Shown: positions 10,205 through 18,970, counted from the first letter of the stretch. The stretch is 64,000 bases of DNA from Accumulibacter sp. (GCF_023806635.1 NZ_JAMTDQ010000046.1:56757-120756); one strand, 5' to 3'. Program-made: numbers and translations. Notes: generated from the letters alone by a model not told the origin.

Positions 10205-10831
10205 TCAGTCGAGACCGAACGGCGCCAGCGCGCCGCGGCCTGCGCGAACCAGCAGCGGCAGCGCCGCGGTCAGATCGATGACGGTCGTCGGCTCGATGCC
10301 ACAGCGACCGCCATCGAGGATCAGCTCGATCTGCGCATCCAGCCGGTCCTGGATCTCCCAGCCCTCGGTCAGCGGACCCTCGTCGCCGGCGATGATCAGC
10401 GTCGAGGTCAGCAGCGGCTCACCGAGTTCCTCGAGCAGTGCCAGGGTGACCGTGTGCGCCGGCACGCGCAGACCAATCGTCTTGCGCTTCGGGTGCAGGA
10501 CGCGCCGTGGCAGCTCGCGCGTTCCTTCGAGAATGAAGGTGTAGCTGCCGGGAGTCGTCGCCTTGAGCAGGCGGTAACGGGCGTTGTCGACCCGCGCGAA
10601 CTGGCCGATCTGTGACAGGTCGCGGCACATCAGCGTCAGGTGGTGGCGTTCGTCGACGCCGCGCAGACTGCGGATGCGCTCGACTGCCGCCTTGTCGCCG
10701 AGATGGCAGCCAAGTGCATAGCTCGAATCGGTCGGCAGCGCGATAACGCCGCCCCGACGGACGGCCTCGGCCGCCATGTGCAGCAGGCGCGGCTGCGGGT
10801 TGTCGGGGTGAATCGTGATGTACTGGGCCAT
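10205..10831 (-). CDS. yciO: YciO, Sua5/YciO/YrdC family protein
   Basis: The 208-residue protein has the YrdC-like nucleotide and RNA binding fold: GGVIALPTDSSYALGCHLGDKAAVERI near the N-terminus and KRKTIGLRVPAHTV in the middle. The family includes the threonylcarbamoyl-AMP synthase TsaC/Sua5. This shorter branch (E. coli YciO) lies next to rnm in E. coli too, and the same pairing here supports the YciO assignment. It ends 10 bp before the site-2 protease gene. The physiological substrate of YciO is not settled. Confidence 0.87.
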   Translation of the reverse strand: MAQYITIHPDNPQPRLLHMAAEAVRRGGVIALPTDSSYALGCHLGDKAAVERIRSLRGVDERHHLTLMCRDLSQIGQFARVDNARYRLLKATTPGSYTFILEGTRELPRRVLHPKRKTIGLRVPAHTVTLALLEELGEPLLTSTLIIAGDEGPLTEGWEIQDRLDAQIELILDGGRCGIEPTTVIDLTAALPLLVRAGRGALAPFGLD

Positions 10832-10848
10832 TGCCGCATCCTGCCCGT

Positions 10849-11679
10849 TCAGAACAGTTGCCAGACGGGCCGCAGTCCATCGGGCAGCGGCGGCAGCCGC
10901 CCGAGATCGACGTAGCTCTCACCCGGGCCATGGAAATCCGACCCCCGCGAGGCGGCGAAGCCGTATTCCCTCGCCAGCCGCGAATAGAGGTCGACGTGCT
11001 CCGGCGTGTGACTGCCCGACATGACCTCGATCGCCTGCCCACCGAGGTCGCGGAACTCGCCGAGGAAGCGCCGCATGTCGCTGCGCGACAGTTTGTAGCG
11101 CCCCGGATGCGCCACCGTCGCGACGCCGCCGGCACCATGAATCCAGCGCAGCGAGTCGGCCAGGGTCGCCCAGCGATGATCGACATAGCCCGGCCGCCCG
11201 GGAACCAGGTACGACTCGAAGACGCTGCGCAGATCCTTGCACACCCCGCGCTCGACCAGATGACGGCCGAAATGCGCCCGACTGACTAGGTTCGGATTGG
11301 CGGCCAAGCGCATCGCGCCGTCGAAAGAGCCGTCGATACCGACCTTCTCCAGCTCGGCCGCCATCCGCCGCGCGCGCTCGATGCGGCCGCAGCGAACCGT
11401 CTGCAGGCCGGCGTTGAGCGCGGCATCGGCGGCGTCGAAGGCGAAGCCGAGGACGTGGATCTGCAGGCCCTCCCACTCGATCGAGATCTCGACCCCGTTG
11501 ACCAGACTCAGGCCAACCTCGCACGCCGCCGCGCGGGCCAACGGCAACCCGGCGATGTCATCGTGATCGGTCAGGGCCAGCATGTCGACGCCATTCTCCG
11601 CTGCCCGACGCACCACTTCCGCCGGCGCCAGGAGGCCGTCCGAACAGGTGGAATGGCAGTGCAGGTCGCAGTTGGGCAC
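10849..11679 (-). CDS. rnm: PHP-domain 5'-3' exonuclease RNase AM (TrpH/YciV)
   Basis: A PHP-fold metal-dependent phosphoesterase. The N-terminal metal motif DLHCHSTCSDG and the later LTDHDDIAG and TVAHPGRYKLSR segments hold the histidine and aspartate ligands. E. coli RNase AM trims the 5' ends of rRNA and degrades short RNA. I choose the GTG at 11679 (276 residues), which is preceded by AAGGACC and opens directly into the metal motif; longer starts add unrelated sequence. It pairs with yciO and is the last core gene before the island. Confidence 0.88.
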   Translation of the reverse strand: MPNCDLHCHSTCSDGLLAPAEVVRRAAENGVDMLALTDHDDIAGLPLARAAACEVGLSLVNGVEISIEWEGLQIHVLGFAFDAADAALNAGLQTVRCGRIERARRMAAELEKVGIDGSFDGAMRLAANPNLVSRAHFGRHLVERGVCKDLRSVFESYLVPGRPGYVDHRWATLADSLRWIHGAGGVATVAHPGRYKLSRSDMRRFLGEFRDLGGQAIEVMSGSHTPEHVDLYSRLAREYGFAASRGSDFHGPGESYVDLGRLPPLPDGLRPVWQLF

Positions 11680-11715
11680 GGCGGGAAAGGTCCTTGGGGC
11701 ACGGCAGGACTGCGC

Positions 11716-11721
11716 ATGATA
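11716..11721 (-). promoter_or_regulatory. Probable -10 element for the rnm operon
   Basis: TATCAT (5/6 to consensus) lies on the minus strand 36 bp before the rnm GTG. No convincing -35 hexamer is seen at 16-18 bp upstream, so the call is tentative. Confidence 0.35.
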
Positions 11722-11829
11722 GCACAGCCGCCGCCGCGCCCCGGCGGCAGGCGCGCCCGGTGGGCGATCGGCCGCGCCCGATGGCAAGCCGATGCGTCGG
11801 CGAAAGCGGCTCTTGCCCAGCCAGGCTGG

Positions 11830-11860
11830 TTGACCTCGCGCCAACGCGACCGGCTACGAT
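11830..11860 (+). promoter_or_regulatory. Possible promoter of the defence-type island operon
   Basis: TTGACC (11830-11835) and TACGAT (11855-11860) are separated by 19 bp, 35 bp upstream of the first island gene. The -35 box is good (5/6), but the -10 is 4/6 and the spacer is long. The 11680-11895 interval holds no gene and contains the left boundary of the island. Confidence 0.35.
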
Positions 11861-11895
11861 CCTGAGGAAACGAACATCAAGAATGGGGAAATGCC

Positions 11896-14800
11896 ATGAC
11901 GACATCCAGCTTCCGACATGTCCCCTGCGGAGTGCCGGTCAATGCGAGCGAGGCACTCGCCATCGCGAAAGTCAAGGGCAGGCTGCAAGGCATTCCGGGT
12001 CCGTGGGTGCTGTTGTCGAATATCAGCCATTCCAGCCATTCGACGCGGCTTTCCGATGAGATCGACCAAGTCATCATCGGCCCACAGGGAGTCTTTGTGG
12101 TCGAGGTCAAGCATTGGGACGCGGCGTGGATGAAGCAGAACGCAGCGGTCGTCGACAACGAGGCCGAACGCATCAACGACAAGGCCAAGCGTGTCGCCGG
12201 AAAGTTGAAGACCGCCTTCGACCCCGGTTTCGTCGCGCCACGTCTTCTGCTCACGCGCGGCGGAACAGGCGTCCAGGCGGGGAAGCGCATGCAGAGTCGC
12301 GGCGTCCCGATATTCGGACCTGGCGAGTGCCGCGACTTGGTCGACGCGGAAGGTGCCGTGTGCTTGTCTGCCGCTCAGGTCGAGCGCGCCGCCTTGTTGC
12401 TGGAACCGGCGGCCCGGACCACACTGACCTGCGACTTGCGCAGCTTCGCCGGGCTGATCAATCTCGAGCGAATGCCGACGCCCGATGCACCCTTTCACCG
12501 AGCCTATCGCGGTCAGCATCCGACGCGGCGCGACAAGGTCGTTCTGCATCTCTACGATCTTTCCGCCACTGACGAGAAGGATGGAGGGAACCGTGCCAGG
12601 CGCGAATACGAAGTCATGCAGCGCTGGCAGAAGTCACCGTATCTGCCCAACCTGCTCGACTCCTTCCAGGAAGCCGAGCGGTATCCGGGCGAGCTGTACT
12701 GGTTCTCCCTGGTCGACCCTGGCGCGCCAACGCTCGCCGAACGTGTCAAGGACGCCAACTGGGGTCTGGACGACCGCCTGCGCTACGCGCGCCAGGCGCT
12801 CCTGGCGCTGGCGGAATTTCATCAGCCGCACGAGCCAGGATTGCAGCGCATCGTTCACCGTCACATCACGCCGCATACCCTGCGGGTTCGCCACAACGGA
12901 TGCCCGCTGTTCCCCGACTTCAGCCTGGCCCGCCTGGACCAGGCGCTGACGATTTCGCTTGCCCCCACGGATTTCGGGCAGGACTCCCCTTATGTTGCCC
13001 CGGAGGTTCGTCAAGATGGCTTGGCGGCTGCGGATACGCGGTCGGACGTGTATGCCCTGTGCGCCAGCCTGGTCACCGTTTTCCCTGGGGACGAACCGCG
13101 CGCCCGCGAAGCGCGCCAGTTCCTGGAACAAGGTTGCGCCCATAATCCGGAGGGGCGTGAGTCGCTTGCCGAACTGGCCGCCGTTCTGGAGCGGAACACC
13201 GCGCCGCTTGCCAGGCCGACGCTCGACCTTCCGGCGCCGGAGTACTGGGACGAAGACACCGTAGTGCCCTTCCAGCGGGCGCACTTCAAGATCATCAGCC
13301 GCCTCGGCCGTGGCGGCGTCGGCCAGACCTTCAAGGTCGTCGAAGTCGATGCGCGCTCCGATGAAGTCTTCGGCAGCTACGTTGCGAAACTGATCCACCA
13401 CCAGAGCGACGCCGACGTCGCGCTGCGCGCCTATCGTCGGGTGCGCGCCTACACGATCCACCCGCACCTTTCGGCGATCCACGAAATTGCCCCCGAGTGG
13501 CAGGCGGATCGCTTCGTCGCCCTGATGAAATGGGTCGAGGGAACCCCCGTGTCGGACCTGACCGGCGTGCTTGCCTTGCAGGCAGATGATTTGGGCGAGG
13601 CCAGCCTGCAGGACCTCTTGTTGCGCTGGCTGCGAGACCTGAGCGACGCGCTCTGGGCCTTGCATCAGGTTGGCCTGGTACATGGCGATGTCAGCCCGCG
13701 CAACATCATCGTCCAGGGCGGGGAAGTGGTTCTGACCGATTACGATACGGTGACCGAAGCCGGCAAGCCGGTACGCAACCGCAACCCGCTGTACGCGAGC
13801 CATGGCGTCGACAACGGTGCGCCGATCCAGCCTGGCGATGATCTCTTCGCCCTGGCCGCCAGTTTGTTCCATGTGCTGTTCGACCGTTATCCCTTCGACT
13901 TCGCCGGGCAACGCAGCAAGAATCGTGGCTTGAATTGGCAAGGAGTGGAAGACAAGGGGCTCGAACGGGTGGTCGAATTCATGAAGCGTGCGACCTCGCC
14001 CGTCGACGGCGAACGGTTCGCGGATGCCCATGCGGCGTTCGCGTTCCTCAAGGCTGCGACGTTCGAAGGCGCAGCCGTTGGCGAGCCGGTCGTGTCGCCG
14101 CTTTCGGCCAACACCGCACCGCGGCTGACCGAACTGCTCTCGGCCTACCCGGGGTCGCGCCATGGCAACAGCGAAACCCGCGGCCTCGATTCACCGGTCG
14201 CCGCGACGACCTACGTGGAGACCCGCCTGGATGGTGTCTTGCGGCGGGAGGTTGAGGACGATCAGGTGCACCTGGCGATCCTGTTTGGCAATGCGGGCGA
14301 TGGGAAGACAGCCTTTCTGCAGCATCTACTGGCCGCGCTGGGGGTTCCCGATGTCCATTCTTCGCAGCGCGTGCAGGAGCGTCGCCTGGCCAACGGGCGC
14401 ATGTTGAAGGTCAATCTCGATGGGTCGGCAGCCTGGCGGGGCCAGTCGGCCAACACCCTGCTCGACCAGTTCTTCCAGCCTTGCCATGACCTCGATTTCG
14501 CCGGCGCCGCACCCCATCCGCGGATTCTCGCGATCAACAGCGGCAAGCTGCTCGAGTGGTTGGACGCGCAGGAAGATACCCCGCTCTGCGAAGGACTTTA
14601 TGCTGCCCTGTTCGACAGCGAAGGCGACGAGCAAACGGTGCTCGACCCGCGAATTCGCCTGATCGACCTCAACCGGCGTTCGCTGGTGGGAGGTCTTGCC
14701 GACGGCGAGCTTCGCACCGATTTTCTCAATGCGCTGCTGGACCGATTTCTCGGCATTGGCGACGAGACCGATCCATGGGCGGACTGCGCCACCTGCACCG

Positions 14801-15336
14801 CGCAGCACCGTTGCACCGCGTGGGGTTCGGTAAGCAGTTTGCGCGACCGGCATACCGGCCCGCGCCTGCGACTCCGGTTGTCCGATGCGCTGCAAGCCTG
14901 TCACCTGCGCGGCGAGATCCACATCACGGCGCGCGAACTGCGGGCAGCGCTGGTTTTCATCTTCTTTGGCGTGCATGACTGCGGCGAACTCCATGCCGAC
15001 CCGGAATTGATGCCAATCCGCTATTGGGATCGGGCGTTCGCCGCCGAGGCGCCGCAACGGCAGGGAGAGCTGCTGGCTGAACTGGCTCGTTTCGACCCGG
15101 CGCTGGACAGCAACCCCTCGTTGGACCGGCACCTGCTCCGAGACACCCCCCACCGCGCGGACGAGATCGGCGCCGCGCTGGCCTCTGCTCGCCGCCGCGC
15201 CTGGTTCGAGTGGGATGATGCTCGTTACGCGGCCCTGCAGCTTCCCACCGATGCCCTGCCGTTGTTCGGTGGCCGGCATCTCGATCGCTTCCGCCGCGTA
15301 CCGCTGATGAACCTAGATTCCTCTGTTAAGCCTTGA
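11896..15336 (+). CDS. PglW/MAD6-like NERD-kinase-kinase-ATPase protein, 5' part, truncated by a miniature element
   Basis: This huge defence-type protein is read for 1139 native residues before a miniature element adds a short foreign tail and a stop. Domains in order: a NERD nuclease-like domain (DEIDQVIIG at 54-62, EVK at 70-72); a degenerate kinase domain (~200-395) with HRH instead of HRD at 321 and DFS at 341; a second, intact-looking kinase (glycine loop at 471-476, K498, HGD at 596-598, N603, DYD at 615-617); and a P-loop ATPase region (GNAGDGKT at 798-805) with a CxxCx5C cluster at 964-973. NERD plus kinase architecture is typical of BREX PglW and of the MAD6 kinase of methylation-associated defence; this assignment is from memory of those families. 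Residues 1140-1146 (LDSSVKP region) come from the insertion. Confidence 0.8.
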   Translation: MTTSSFRHVPCGVPVNASEALAIAKVKGRLQGIPGPWVLLSNISHSSHSTRLSDEIDQVIIGPQGVFVVEVKHWDAAWMKQNAAVVDNEAERINDKAKRVAGKLKTAFDPGFVAPRLLLTRGGTGVQAGKRMQSRGVPIFGPGECRDLVDAEGAVCLSAAQVERAALLLEPAARTTLTCDLRSFAGLINLERMPTPDAPFHRAYRGQHPTRRDKVVLHLYDLSATDEKDGGNRARREYEVMQRWQKSPYLPNLLDSFQEAERYPGELYWFSLVDPGAPTLAERVKDANWGLDDRLRYARQALLALAEFHQPHEPGLQRIVHRHITPHTLRVRHNGCPLFPDFSLARLDQALTISLAPTDFGQDSPYVAPEVRQDGLAAADTRSDVYALCASLVTVFPGDEPRAREARQFLEQGCAHNPEGRESLAELAAVLERNTAPLARPTLDLPAPEYWDEDTVVPFQRAHFKIISRLGRGGVGQTFKVVEVDARSDEVFGSYVAKLIHHQSDADVALRAYRRVRAYTIHPHLSAIHEIAPEWQADRFVALMKWVEGTPVSDLTGVLALQADDLGEASLQDLLLRWLRDLSDALWALHQVGLVHGDVSPRNIIVQGGEVVLTDYDTVTEAGKPVRNRNPLYASHGVDNGAPIQPGDDLFALAASLFHVLFDRYPFDFAGQRSKNRGLNWQGVEDKGLERVVEFMKRATSPVDGERFADAHAAFAFLKAATFEGAAVGEPVVSPLSANTAPRLTELLSAYPGSRHGNSETRGLDSPVAATTYVETRLDGVLRREVEDDQVHLAILFGNAGDGKTAFLQHLLAALGVPDVHSSQRVQERRLANGRMLKVNLDGSAAWRGQSANTLLDQFFQPCHDLDFAGAAPHPRILAINSGKLLEWLDAQEDTPLCEGLYAALFDSEGDEQTVLDPRIRLIDLNRRSLVGGLADGELRTDFLNALLDRFLGIGDETDPWADCATCTAQHRCTAWGSVSSLRDRHTGPRLRLRLSDALQACHLRGEIHITARELRAALVFIFFGVHDCGELHADPELMPIRYWDRAFAAEAPQRQGELLAELARFDPALDSNPSLDRHLLRDTPHRADEIGAALASARRRAWFEWDDARYAALQLPTDALPLFGGRHLDRFRRVPLMNLDSSVKP

Positions 15337-15487
15337 CCGGATTTGATGAACGCCAGATTTGGCAAGGCTTTGCGGCCGATTTTGGCAACTGCGCCACAGT
15401 TCCTTTTGGGTGTCCCAGAGACATTCGAAAAATCCAATCTTCATAGCAACTTAGCTGCCATTCCTGGCTTCAACTGAGGAATCTAGG
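15312..15487. mobile_element. 176-bp miniature inverted-repeat element with IS1380-type ends
   Basis: The element begins CCTAGATTCCTC (15312-15323) and ends with the exact reverse complement (15476-15487). The inverted repeat continues imperfectly inward (GTT then AAGCC in both arms). It is flanked by a perfect 5-bp duplication ATGAA (15307-15311 and 15488-15492). It has no coding capacity. CCTAGATTC ends plus a 5-bp duplication are features of the IS1380 family (for example ISEcp1), so such a transposase probably moved it in trans. Removing the element and one ATGAA rejoins the flanking reading frames. Confidence 0.88.
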
Positions 15488-15991
15488 ATGAACGACGACG
15501 ATCGCGCCGTCCTGTGCCGTGACCTGTGCCTGGGTGTCGCCCGGCTGGAGGATCTGCCCGAAGCCGCGTTCTCGCGCGACTCGGGTCTGCCGCTGCGCAT
15601 CCAGCCACGAACCCCGACCGAAAGCACCTACTGGGTGGTCAAGCCCTGGCAGCGTTTTCGCCTCGAAGCACGCCTGCCACGGACCGCCGAAGGTCTGGAA
15701 GCGCTGCATACGCACTTGCTGCTGATCTATGCCTACGCGGCCGGTGGCGAAGAGCGGTTGCCAGTCGGCCTGGAACTGTTCCATCTGCTGCTGGGGCTGA
15801 AAGAGGGCGCCCAGCTTTCCGGCGCCGGCCAGGAAGGTGTGTTCGCGCATCTCGAAATCTTCACCCTGCGCCTGGCGCAGGAGGACGCCCGCGAGCTGTA
15901 CGGCTGGCATCCCGGTGATGAGGCCGGCGTGTTCAGGGTGTGCGTCGAAGCGCGGAGTGGGCGGCAGATTCTGGTCAGGGAGGCCGCATGA
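15488..15991 (+). CDS. Detached C-terminal 167 residues of the PglW/MAD6-like protein
   Basis: This reading frame starts at the ATG that is the right-hand copy of the 5-bp target duplication. It encodes 167 residues (MNDDDRAVLCRD...) with no recognised domain. Joined to the upstream gene without the insertion, the frame is continuous (PLMN|DDDRAV) and the ancestral protein is 1304 residues, a normal PglW-like size. The end of the miniature element supplies GAGGA seven bases before the ATG, so this piece may still be translated separately. It ends overlapping the next gene (GCATGA), showing the original operon coupling. Whether the two halves can assemble is unknown. Confidence 0.8.
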   Translation: MNDDDRAVLCRDLCLGVARLEDLPEAAFSRDSGLPLRIQPRTPTESTYWVVKPWQRFRLEARLPRTAEGLEALHTHLLLIYAYAAGGEERLPVGLELFHLLLGLKEGAQLSGAGQEGVFAHLEIFTLRLAQEDARELYGWHPGDEAGVFRVCVEARSGRQILVREAA

Positions 15992-16944
15992 ACGCCCGAA
16001 CCATCGTCGAGAATGTGCTGACGCCAGCGCGCGCCAAGGCTTTGTGGACTGCCAACTATTTGCCGGCCCTCCCTTTCACGCCGCAGGACTTCCAGGTGGG
16101 CAGCCTGCTGCCGGCGATGCTGTACATGGCGCGCTGGGGCCACCGGCGCGGAAAGGGGCGTTTTGTCGAGACCTTCGGCCGACCAGACTCCAAGGGAAGA
16201 ATTCAGCCGCCTTGGCTGATCGATGTGGCGAGGGGATTGCTGACTCGCTGTAGCGGCGATTTTTGTGGCTTTTCCGACGAGCATGGCCCTGCCATGCTGG
16301 CCGATCTGCTCCTGACCTATTGCCTGGAGAACAGGCAGCATGAGTTGGGGCATCATGAGGTGGTGCAGCGGGTTTTCCCAACCCATTACTTTGCGAGCTG
16401 GATCGATCTACCTGATGTGGTGGTCAACTTGCGCGGTGTTCCGGAACTGCTGACCACCGTGCTCGCTTGGCAGGACATGGGCGAAGCGCTGGTGCCCGAG
16501 GCCGGTCGCAGCCGTTTTCCGGTCGGCGTCGGCTTCGCCGAAAACCACTTGCTGAAGCAGTTTGCCCGGCACATGTCGGTACGTGGTCCTGCTGCCAATC
16601 TGGGCTCCGACCAGTTCCAAGAGGAGAGCGCCGACGACCTCGGGGTAGACGAACTGCTCGCCGTGCGCCTGGCGGAGAGCTGCGGCCACGCACCCGACCG
16701 ACTGAGGGGCAGGGAACAGGCACTGATCGCCAATCGCTGGCCCATCGCCAAGGCTGCCGCCAGAAGACTGCGCGACGATCTGGCGACCTTCATCGAAGTC
16801 TATGGCACGGCACTGCCGCGTCAAGCCTTCCTGCCGATGCTCGAAGCAGGGATTGGCCTTGGCATGGTCAACCTGCTGTTGTCTACCGCGGTCTGCCTGT
16901 TGGGTGCAATTGAAAGTGCGACTGGCGCCGGCGCGAGGCGCTAG
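15988..16944 (+). pseudogene. Second island gene (MAD7-like position), 5' fragment, interrupted by a miniature element
   Basis: The ATG overlaps the previous stop codon (ATGA). The first 305 codons (to 16901) are native; the remaining codons to the TAG at 16942 are element sequence. I recognise no domain. The protein is mostly helical, with an RWGHRRGKGRFVETFG basic stretch near residue 50 and a hydrophobic stretch (LGMVNLLLSTAVCL) just before the break. Splicing out the element gives a continuous 592-residue product. Its place between the NERD-kinase gene and the third large gene fits a conserved partner of that system, for which MAD7 is the nearest name I can offer, without sequence proof. 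Confidence 0.7.
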
Positions 16945-17073
16945 TGGCCACGGTAGACTTGTTCTGGCGCCAACGCATGGGGCTACCGTCATTCCGGCGC
17001 AGGCCGGAATCCAGCTCGTTCGTCAAGCTTCTCTCTTAGCAGTCGGTCGACAGTCGCACTTTCGATTGCACTC
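16902..17073. mobile_element. 172-bp miniature inverted-repeat element with 9-bp target duplication
   Basis: The ends form a 23-bp terminal inverted repeat with two mismatches: the left arm starts GGGTGCAATTGAAAGTGCGA and the right arm, reverse complemented, starts GAGTGCAATCGAAAGTGCGA. The flanks carry a perfect 9-bp duplication CTGCCTGTT (16893-16901 and 17074-17082). Inside is a strong palindrome ATTCCGGC-GCAG-GCCGGAAT (16991-17010). It carries no gene. A 9-bp duplication differs from the neighbouring IS1380-type element, so a different transposase family was responsible; I cannot name it. Confidence 0.86.
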
Positions 17074-17082
17074 CTGCCTGTT

Positions 17083-17947
17083 CGAATGGGAACGAACCGG
17101 CGGCATACCGGAAGACCGGAAGCCGATGCCCTTGTTGGTGGACTGTTCGCACGGCATGGACACGAAGCTGCGCAACGCTTCTGAAGCCGCAATGAGCGAA
17201 TGCCGGGCCCGCTACGAGCGGCTACCGGTGCTCATGATGCTGGCGCGACTGCTGGATGACCGTATCAGCCACCACCCGAGGCTGCACCGCGAACTGCCTC
17301 CACGGCAGCCTGATCCGACAGTCTGGTTCAATCTGCTGGGCGATATCTACCACGAACGGCATCCTCGGGCGGAGTCGATCAGGGAGCGACTCGACGAAGA
17401 TTCCCTGCGTCTGGCCGATGATCTGGAGCAGGCGGGTGAGGCGCTGGAAGTCGCACGAGCGTTGCGAAACGACCACAACAATCCGGCGTTGCGCCTGGCG
17501 GAAGCACTGGTCGAGTTGCACGGGCATCAGCAACAGGGCGGCCAGTTCGCGAGGGCATTGGACAGCAGCCTGATGCCCAACCGCCCCAACGGCCTCGCCT
17601 TCAAACGCCGCGTTACCCGGAGCGAGGCCGGCATCAGGAGGGCGGCGGACCTGCGATCGATCGTGCTCTCGCACGCCCTGCTCGACTTTCTCGTCCATCG
17701 CCACCTGCGCAAGGACGGCGAAGGCAAAGCCGCGCGTCCACTCACCCTGCGCAGCTTCCTCGACATTCTGCGCGCGCACTATGGCCTTTACGTGGACCGT
17801 GAGCCACCGGGAATGTCCGTTCCCCAGGACCTGCTGCGTGCCAACAAACAGTGGCTCGAACGGCGCCTGCGCGACCTCGGGTTGCTCGTCGGGGTGAGCG
17901 ACGCGGAATCGATGAAACAACTGCGCGCACGCTTTGATGTAGCATGA
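17083..17947 (+). pseudogene. Second island gene, 3' fragment
   Basis: This is the remaining 287 codons of the 592-residue gene, starting CLFEWERTGGIPEDRK in the restored frame and ending RARFDVA. It has no native start; an ATG at 17126 could give a 273-residue product. The segment is charged and helical, with a basic C-terminal third (HRHLRKDGEGKAARPL) but no motif I can name. Intact codon use and absence of internal stops suggest the insertion is recent. It is followed 33 bp later by the nucleotidyltransferase gene. Confidence 0.7.
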
Positions 17948-17980
17948 TCGGCTTCGATCGTATCGCAGACGGCTACGACC

Positions 17981-18589
17981 ATGCTCGCATCACTCCTCTT
18001 CGGCGATTACCGCCAGAAAGTCCTCGCCCGCTTGCTGCTGCACCCGGAACAGAGCTATCACGTCCGCGAAATCGCCCGCCTGACCGGCACCAGTGCCGGT
18101 ACCTTGCACAGGGAACTGGCGCGGCTCGCCCAGGCGGGCGTGCTGACACGCGAGGAGATTGGCAACCAGGTTCGTTACGGCGCCAATCGGCGGTGCCCGA
18201 TCTACCCGGAGCTGGCCGGCATCCTGCGCAAGACGTCCGGCCTCGCCGATGTGTTGACGGAAGCCTTGTCCACCTTGCGCGAACGCCTCACGCTGGCACT
18301 GGTGTTCGGTTCCGTCGCGCGCGGGGACGAGGGGCCAGGCAGCGATGTCGACGTCCTGCTGGTGGGGGATATTGGCTTCGCCGAGGTGGTGCGGGCCCTT
18401 CACGAAGCGCAGCCGAGCATTGGCCGGGAGATCAACCCGGTGGTCCTGTCGTCTGCCGAGTTCGACGACAAGCTGAAGGGCGGCGACACCTTTCTCGCCG
18501 CGATCCTGAGCGGAAAGAAGATACTCCTGATCGGAAACGAGGATGAGTCTGGAAAACCTGCTGGCAATCCAGCGCCTGGTTCGGCATGA
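17981..18589 (+). CDS. HTH plus MNT-type nucleotidyltransferase (antitoxin of an MNT-HEPN pair)
   Basis: The 202-residue protein has an N-terminal winged-helix domain (YHVREIARLTGTSAGTLHRE, ~25-45) and a C-terminal minimal nucleotidyltransferase domain with GSVARGDEGPGSDVDVLLV (~108-126), i.e. the GS...GSDxD catalytic signature. MNT proteins of this kind act as antitoxins that modify their HEPN RNase partner, and the adjacent overlapping gene is a HEPN gene. The pair sits between the second and third genes of the broken defence operon, so it may be a passenger or a built-in module. No clear ribosome binding site precedes the ATG. Confidence 0.85.
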   Translation: MLASLLFGDYRQKVLARLLLHPEQSYHVREIARLTGTSAGTLHRELARLAQAGVLTREEIGNQVRYGANRRCPIYPELAGILRKTSGLADVLTEALSTLRERLTLALVFGSVARGDEGPGSDVDVLLVGDIGFAEVVRALHEAQPSIGREINPVVLSSAEFDDKLKGGDTFLAAILSGKKILLIGNEDESGKPAGNPAPGSA

Positions 18590-18969
18590 GGCGGGGCGCT
18601 CCGTCGTCCTGAAGCTGCTCGCGGCGGCGGAACGGAACCTCGCCGATGCCAGGGTCACGGCGATCAGCGCGGAGAACCGCTTCGATGCCGCCTACAAAGC
18701 CATCCTGCAATGCGCGCTGGCGGCCCTCGCGGCCAGAGGCTATCGCAACCTCGACCAGCCAACCCGGGCACCACCAGACCGCCATCCAGACGCTCCCGCT
18801 GACCCTGGCCGTGGACAACGGCACCGTGATCGTCCTTGACGCGCTGCGCAAGCAACGCCATCTGACCGACTACACAGGCGACGGTGTCAGCGAAGCGCTG
18901 CTGGCGGAATGCATCGCCCAGGCCGAGTCCCTGTTGCGCCACGCTCGAGCCGCCCTCGGAGATCCCTGA
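18543..18969 (+). pseudogene. HEPN-domain toxin gene with a +1 frameshift
   Basis: The frame opens MSLENLLAIQRLV and proceeds normally to GYR (codon ending 18746). One extra A at 18747/18748 then shifts it; the native continuation TSTSQPGHHQTAIQTLP is found in the +1 frame and runs to the stop at 18967-18969. Correcting one base gives 141 residues, the family's usual length, with the conserved LRKQRHLTDYTGD tail. As it stands, translation ends in a 98-residue frameshifted product. The ATG overlaps the end of the MNT gene. A sequencing or assembly error at this AA cannot be excluded. Confidence 0.8.
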
Positions 18970-18970
18970 C

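Noticed and set aside
12634-14163. 509-residue minus-strand open frame inside the NERD-kinase gene
   Set aside because: It is antisense to well-conserved kinase motifs and has no family features.
16991-17010. Perfect palindrome ATTCCGGC-GCAG-GCCGGAAT as an attachment site or terminator
   Set aside because: It is interior to the 172-bp miniature element and resembles dispersed palindromic repeats; there is no T-run and no integrase nearby.
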